Assembly (NCBI GenBank): GCA_038363925.1
Contig: JAQQWL010000013.1
Coordinates: forward strand, 992,001 to 1,056,000
DNA from: Apiospora phragmitis
Taxonomy: Eukaryota; Ascomycota; Sordariomycetes; Amphisphaeriales; Apiosporaceae
Direction of reading: 5' to 3'
DNA: 64,000 nucleotides
Positions within the stretch are counted from its first letter, which is position 1; each line of letters starts with the position of its first letter. Below the pieces are notes generated by a model. That model did no database searches. It was not told the DNA's origin and worked only from the letters and a program-made list of their open reading frames with translations. The position numbers and the translations under genes are program-made. Below, piece after piece: positions 59,351 through 64,000 of this stretch.

Positions 59351-61081
59351 GAGTCTCGGAATTAAAATGAGGTGGGCGCCCTTTTTTCGTCCAAAGGGGT
59401 GGTCGTGGTGGGGGAGGGGCCAAAAATAGCAAAGACAACCAACGACGGATGGGAGGGACAAAGTTGGAGATAGATATGTAGACAGATGGATCGATCGATG
59501 TAAGCCGAAGAAATCAAGAAAAGAGCCGTGAGGTATGTTTCGTTCGTTCTTTTGCTTCTAACCCCCCACGATTAGACAATTGCTGCCGACAGCGAGGAAA
59601 TCTAATAATAAGAACCAGTCTATGTATGTATGTATAATAAAGAAAACCAGTCAGAGTAGTAGCGGGAGATGGGGGAGGATGGCGACCGTCTATTTAACAG
59701 GAAGCGAGACAAAGTGGCGGAGAGACTAGAAAAACAGTCATGCTTTTCTGCACCAAGCCTCTTCGCAATGCGATAGCCTTGACAAGCTGAGAGAAGCATG
59801 TATTCTCGTTCTGTCGGTGAGAGTGAGACACACATCGGCCATGCAATGTGGATATTTCGGTTCAAATCAAATAGTCGACTAGGCCAGGGTATGATGGGTT
59901 TTTGGGTTTTTTCTTTTTTTTTTCCCTTCACGCTCGGGAAAACAGTTTTGCACTTGTCTACATGGACGGAGGTCATTGGTAGCAATGGCGGGATGTAGTG
60001 AAGCTTACGCCAGCTGGGAATGCATGTTGTTGAGCGTTCCCAATAAGGCGGTAAGCGAAAGCATGTTATGCTGCTGGTATGCCCGTATGAGGTACGTATT
60101 CCTTAGAATCCTTACCCGAGCTACAGGTATGGATATGGCATCTCCAGTGAATAAACCCTACCTAGCATACCGACTTAGATGACTACATCATCATACCTTG
60201 TTCTAACCCTTGGGCTTCACCTGCATCGCCCGGAAGTTCTGCCTTCCCACTTTTCCTGCGCTCTATTCCTTTTGACGTGGCAGTAAACCATGGAGAGGGA
60301 CGGTTTATGGGGACGGAGGGCAAAAGGCGGGATAGCGAGTGAGGGAGAAAGGAAGGGGCTGCAAGTACCTGCATTAACGGCACTGATCTGTTGGTAGCGA
60401 TTAGGACCGCCTCTGTAGGCCCCCAAGGCCCCCTACATGCCTAGCCTAGCCGACTTTATTGACGGGTAGTAGTTTGGTTTTCCCGGCGTGCCTACATCTG
60501 CATGTACAGAAGCTTATACATACCCATCTTCTACTCCACGTGGTGATTCGCTTGCTCCTCCTAGTTTAATGGGTTCTGCTCTTCCACACTCTGCCGCCGG
60601 GGAACATCACGCGCGAGCATCCTCGAGTGCATCGGGTTTAGTGTCAAGAGCCCAACCGTCCAAGTACAGTAGTCGTGTGCCGCGTGGTCGGTCTCATCGA
60701 CTTCTCATTACACTATCCAGATCCTTGGAGAGATTTACCAGACCAGACCACCGACTCGTGGCACCTCGCTCACCACCCTACGAGCCTCTCTCAGCTCAGT
60801 CACAGTCACAGTCACACCGACTATCTGATCCATCCCGTTTCTTAGTCTTGTCCTGCAGGGGCCTATCACGTCCATCCCTTCCATCTCGCCAGAGACCAAC
60901 CCAGCTGATTTCCCACACACTCACACAAACAAGCCCGCCAGTCCGCCCGTTCACGCTCACCGAGAACCCCGACCCCATCCACCCATACCGTTTCGTGCAA
61001 GGTGAGCGGGCAAACAGAAACAAATGTCGGTCTTGCAGTAAGCAGCATCCACTCCTTCTAGAATCCCTCATAAACTTCTGA
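59351..61081. other. divergent intergenic region, F-box gene / small membrane protein
   Basis: About 1.7 kb. A plausible 5'-UTR intron of 60 bp (GTGAGC at 61002, CTTCTAG ending 61061) lies just before the ATG at 61082, suggesting that a plus-strand transcript starts upstream. A 197-codon frame at 60488-61081 is Ser/Pro/Arg-rich and has no domain; it is treated as leader sequence. Confidence 0.5.
60798..60815. repeat. AGTCAC x3 tandem repeat
   Basis: Three copies of a 6-bp unit in the putative leader of the small membrane protein gene. Confidence 0.85.
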
Positions 61082-61290
61082 CATGAACCTGCAAAACAAA
61101 AAGATCGTTCCGGAACCTGTCCCCACGCATGCGCCTGGGTGTAGGCCTTGGCCTGCTGGCTTGGGGCGCCGTCGGCCTGCAGTTGTCCGACCGTGCAGAG
61201 GACAGGTACGGCTTCAAGGCCAGTGACGAGGAAAAGGCTCGCCTCAATCAATTGGCCCCGAGAATCATCACGGTGGACAGAGACACCAGC

Positions 61291-61327
<37 letters not shown>

Positions 61328-61362
61328 GCAACAGCGCCGGCGACAACACCAAAGACCGGTGA
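61082..61362 (+). CDS. small single-pass membrane protein candidate (frame uncertain)
   Basis: Function not recognised. An ATG at 61082 starts MNLQNKKIVPEPVPT; a second ATG at 61129, in another frame, starts MRLGVGLGLLAWGAVGLQLS, a clean 17-residue transmembrane segment, then a charged tail (DRAEDRYGFKASDEEKARLN) and a poly-Asn run. The two pieces read like one small protein (about 90 residues) interrupted by an indel at about 61124-61130; alternatively translation starts at 61129 and gives 77 residues. A canonical 60-bp intron in the leader (61002-61061) supports a real transcript. The size, single N-terminal membrane span and charged tail resemble small mitochondrial inner-membrane or ER proteins, but that is only inference. 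The (AAC)n that encodes poly-Asn is a microsatellite and may vary. Confidence 0.5.
61290..61326. repeat. (AAC)n microsatellite in a coding frame
   Basis: About twelve AAC units read as poly-Asn in the frame of the small membrane protein candidate. Confidence 0.9.
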
Positions 61363-63445
61363 GCCGTGTGCGACGGGCAACTGGGCCAGCCTTTTTCCAC
61401 TACAGGGGTTTTGCAGCAGGCGGTGAAGCCTCATTAATCATCTGCCCCACTCCCATATACAATCAACAATTCAAAGCCCCTTGATTGATTGCCTATAACT
61501 CCAGTCCACTGTCAGGCTCCGACAGGCCATCGATCTTCGTCAATTTCGGCCCATCGCTTGCTGGCTGCCTCTGTCATCCATACATTGCAGGTGCTGTGGA
61601 ACGATGTCGCATTCCCAGTTCTCATAGCTTGTTCAACCAACGACCACTCGGCCTGCCTGCAGAGTGCAGAGCTACTGGACAAGCCCGGAAGAAAGATCTC
61701 TTTACATCTTCGATAAGACGATGGTGCCAGGCCCTCCCTACATTTGCCATGGATCACTGCCGTGGGGTTGGACGATTTGCATTTTATTGAGTAATAGTAC
61801 TACTGTTTCGTATAGCCCCCGCGCCTGTTGTTAAGAAATCAGCGACGAGTGCTACTTTGCCCATCTCGTGCGGTCAGTGGTAATGATACCACACAACTCA
61901 CAAGCAATCCCAGCTCTTCCCAGCAATACGCAGCTTCTGCCCGGCATCACGGCAGAACTGATCGACTGATCAACTGATGGCAATAGCGTCATGTGGCACG
62001 GTCTCCCAGAATACGTGCAGGTTAGACTCGCACGGCAGCTTACATGACAGACAACCCGGACCACACACAGATGGCCATGTCGTTGCTGACTGTGAGCTTT
62101 GCGCATGAGGCCCTTTTCGTTTGCCCCCGTGCTACCTGCCGGCCTCGCAGACCTTCCCCGCCATTCGTATGAAAAGAATAAGAAAAGAAGCTGGTGAGCC
62201 TGTGTGTGCGCTGGAGCATGATCGGTCATCGTCCCGGCCGATCTCTCTCGCCCGACACAGATACATAGATTATCCGGATGATACCCGTCATGTCAGCATG
62301 GCATCCAGAACCTTGCTCGCCTTGTCAGAGTTGCAGCTCCTCTCTTGCATTTGATGACCCAGACAAAGAAACTTTTATATAGATGGGTGAGTATGTATCA
62401 AACACGTGTCATTAAATGCCCTTCAGTAGTATCATCAAGCCACTGCACGCGAATACGAGAGTGCCATCTGGAGCTACATATTGCATTCTCTCCCTCTTCG
62501 TACATGCGTCCCAATGCCCTCTTCTGACTTACACTCCCGCCTATTGTGGTCACACACAGGTGGAACCTCGTTGTAGTGGGAGAGTTTCAACCCGGATCTT
62601 CGAGTGCTCTCCGAAGCTGCAGCACCTGACCGACCGTCCGCTTCAGGTGCTTGTACCCAGGACACGGCGCCCACGCCATTCATGTGGCCTGATACGTATA
62701 GGGGCATCAGGAATAAGACAAGACACTTGTGCTTGCATACGAACTAGGACCCGATATATTACCTACACTCCTGATTATCACTACAACAAAAGGCTGCTAC
62801 ACGGTCGCGAACGGAAGGGGGTTCCTGCCGACCCCTGCCCGACAACTCAGGTACCTGTCAGGGTGACAGTGAGACGCAGGTATTGTAATGATTGCCCATG
62901 GGCGAGCAATCCTGTCTTTGCCTTCTTCACTACTTCGTTAGGGACGTTTTGTTTAATTGGTAAACACATAGCAGCAAAGCATCATCAGGTGAAATCGCGA
63001 TCGTGGGTCATATACGTATCGATTTTTGGTTTCTAGCCATCTTCTAAACACAGGAACGTTAAATACACGCGTGATAACAAGGAGTAAACGCCCTCGACAC
63101 AAGCTCTTTTTCGTCAGTACAATCGCATGGAATTCCAAGGAGCCACCTTTCCGTCAACATGAACCGTCACCCTCATAAACATCCCCTGATCAAGGGACAA
63201 ACCACGATAACCCCAAGCCCTTTCTATGTGTCGAGTCTAATGCAGAAGTTAAAGCCTGTCTATCTTTCGCAACCACGCCCGGGAAAATGCAAAGCAAAGA
63301 TGCCGCCGTCATGCCAGTCCGATGCAAGTTGAAGGATCGAAACATTGTTCCAAAAAGCCGTCCGAAACAAGAGGAAAAAAGAAAACGCCGCCGAATGCTG
63401 AAGAAGTCGCCATTGAAACGTAAGGAATAGTAGACGCCACCACGT
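61363..63445. other. intergenic interval with no supported gene
   Basis: About 2.1 kb with no convincing gene. It should include the 3' ends of the flanking converging genes. Confidence 0.5.
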
Positions 63446-64000
63446 TCAGATCTCAGTCTTGACAGATGGGATGCTGGGCGAATCCACCACCTGTGGCAAC
63501 GGTCTGAAAAGACTTGCCATGTTGAGAGTAAGATCGTGAACACCGTAGTCGTTGTCAATATCGCCAACAGAGCCCAGTTCTTCGCGACGGGAAGCCCCAT
63601 CCGACATCACCCAGCTCTTCACTGATTTGAGTAGATGCATGACATGAGCCATGCGCTGATCAGAAGGCATTTGAAGATCGGAATGTTTTCCGTTCTTTGC
63701 AAGGTATTTCGCCAGCCAGAAGAAATGGATGCCATCACGACAGAAACCGTAACGCCGCGGACTTTGAACCGATGGTGGAAATTGAATGGCCATGTCCATG
63801 TCCCAATTCGATTTGAACTTTTCTAATGCAGTACAGAGGGACTTGTACGCCCCTGGTGAAATCCCCTGGTTCAGACCAGAAACTGGAGTAGCTCTGCCGC
63901 TGTTGTTGGCACTGGCCGTAGCACTAGGTGGTGCTGAGCCTGGTTTCATTACCCAATCGTTTTGGGACAATGGCGTTGAGACTGAGTTGAGGGCAGCAAG
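63446..64000 (-). CDS. C-terminal part of a probable fungal regulatory protein (5' end outside window)
   Basis: The frame is open to the window edge and ends at 63446; 184 residues are visible. An N-terminal Ser/Ala/Asn-rich part is followed by an ordered block: YKSLCTALEKFKSNWDMDMA, GFCRDGIHFFWLAKYLAKNG, and HVMHLLKSVKSWVMSDGASR, ending in LGSVGDIDNDYG and LTLNMASLFRPLP. Blocks of this kind (a helix with FFWLA, then LLKSVKSWV) resemble the C-terminal ends of fungal Zn(II)2Cys6 transcription factors, where the DNA-binding cluster would be at the missing N-terminus. I have not recognised a specific factor. No frameshift in the visible part. Confidence 0.6.
   Translation of the reverse strand, partial: LAALNSVSTPLSQNDWVMKPGSAPPSATASANNSGRATPVSGLNQGISPGAYKSLCTALEKFKSNWDMDMAIQFPPSVQSPRRYGFCRDGIHFFWLAKYLAKNGKHSDLQMPSDQRMAHVMHLLKSVKSWVMSDGASRREELGSVGDIDNDYGVHDLTLNMASLFRPLPQVVDSPSIPSVKTEI

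Noticed and set aside
60488..61081. 197-codon plus-strand frame
   Set aside because: Ser/Pro/Arg-rich, no domain, and crossed by a better explained leader intron (61002-61061).
1..64000. CRISPR array, bacterial operon, intact transposon or viral gene
   Set aside because: No regularly spaced repeats, no polycistronic layout, no terminal repeats, transposase, reverse transcriptase or capsid-like sequence was seen.

Overview
The window looks like nuclear DNA of a filamentous ascomycete (Pezizomycotina, most likely Sordariomycetes). The genes carry short introns of about 50-150 bp with GTRAGT-type donors and CTAAC-like branch points. The proteins are recognisably fungal: Bbc1, Mrp51, Rrg7, Arp9, a Ure2-like GST, an Sdt1-type nucleotidase and a 2EXR-domain protein. 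No rRNA, CRISPR array, intact transposon, virus or prokaryotic operon was seen. Genus cannot be set from the sequence alone.

Layout. 1-6.3 kb: no convincing gene. 6.3-15.7 kb: BBC1 (-), RTR1/RPAP2 phosphatase (+), ribosomal protein eS17 (-), mitoribosomal MRP51 (-, one frameshift). 15.7-20.3 kb: sparse, with a small secreted cysteine-containing protein (+) and an intron-bearing tRNA-Asn(GTT). 20.3-30.0 kb: 2EXR protein (-), queuine tRNA-ribosyltransferase (+, three frameshifts), a small charged protein (+), GST (-), RRG7 (-), MED21 (+), SDT1-like nucleotidase (-). 30.8-33.4 kb: a large disordered protein (+, one frameshift). 36.9-50.6 kb: multi-KH RNA-binding protein (+), GNAT acetyltransferase (+), URA5 (-), NOG1 (+), ARP9 (-, one frameshift). 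51.8-59.4 kb: SYLF/Ysc84 protein (-, one frameshift) and an F-box-like protein (-, one frameshift). 61.1-61.4 kb: a small membrane protein candidate (+). The right edge cuts into a probable regulatory protein (-).

The genes form an ordinary housekeeping neighbourhood, not a pathway cluster. Themes are Pol II transcription and chromatin (RTR1, MED21, ARP9), cytosolic and mitochondrial translation and ribosome assembly (eS17, MRP51, NOG1, TGT), mitochondrial maintenance (RRG7), pyrimidine and nucleotide metabolism (URA5, SDT1-like) and endocytic actin patches (BBC1, SYLF protein).

The most striking structural observation is that six clearly conserved genes need single-base corrections, mostly at short homopolymers or doubled bases, to restore their reading frames, while about thirteen others are intact. 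Because essential-type genes are affected, I favour residual assembly or sequencing indels over wholesale pseudogenisation; the three lesions in TGT deserve a direct check. I found no convincing previously undescribed multi-gene system. The best candidates for novelty are the small secreted protein at 18.5 kb, the small membrane protein at 61.1 kb and the Tyr/Arg/Pro-rich disordered protein at 30.8 kb.
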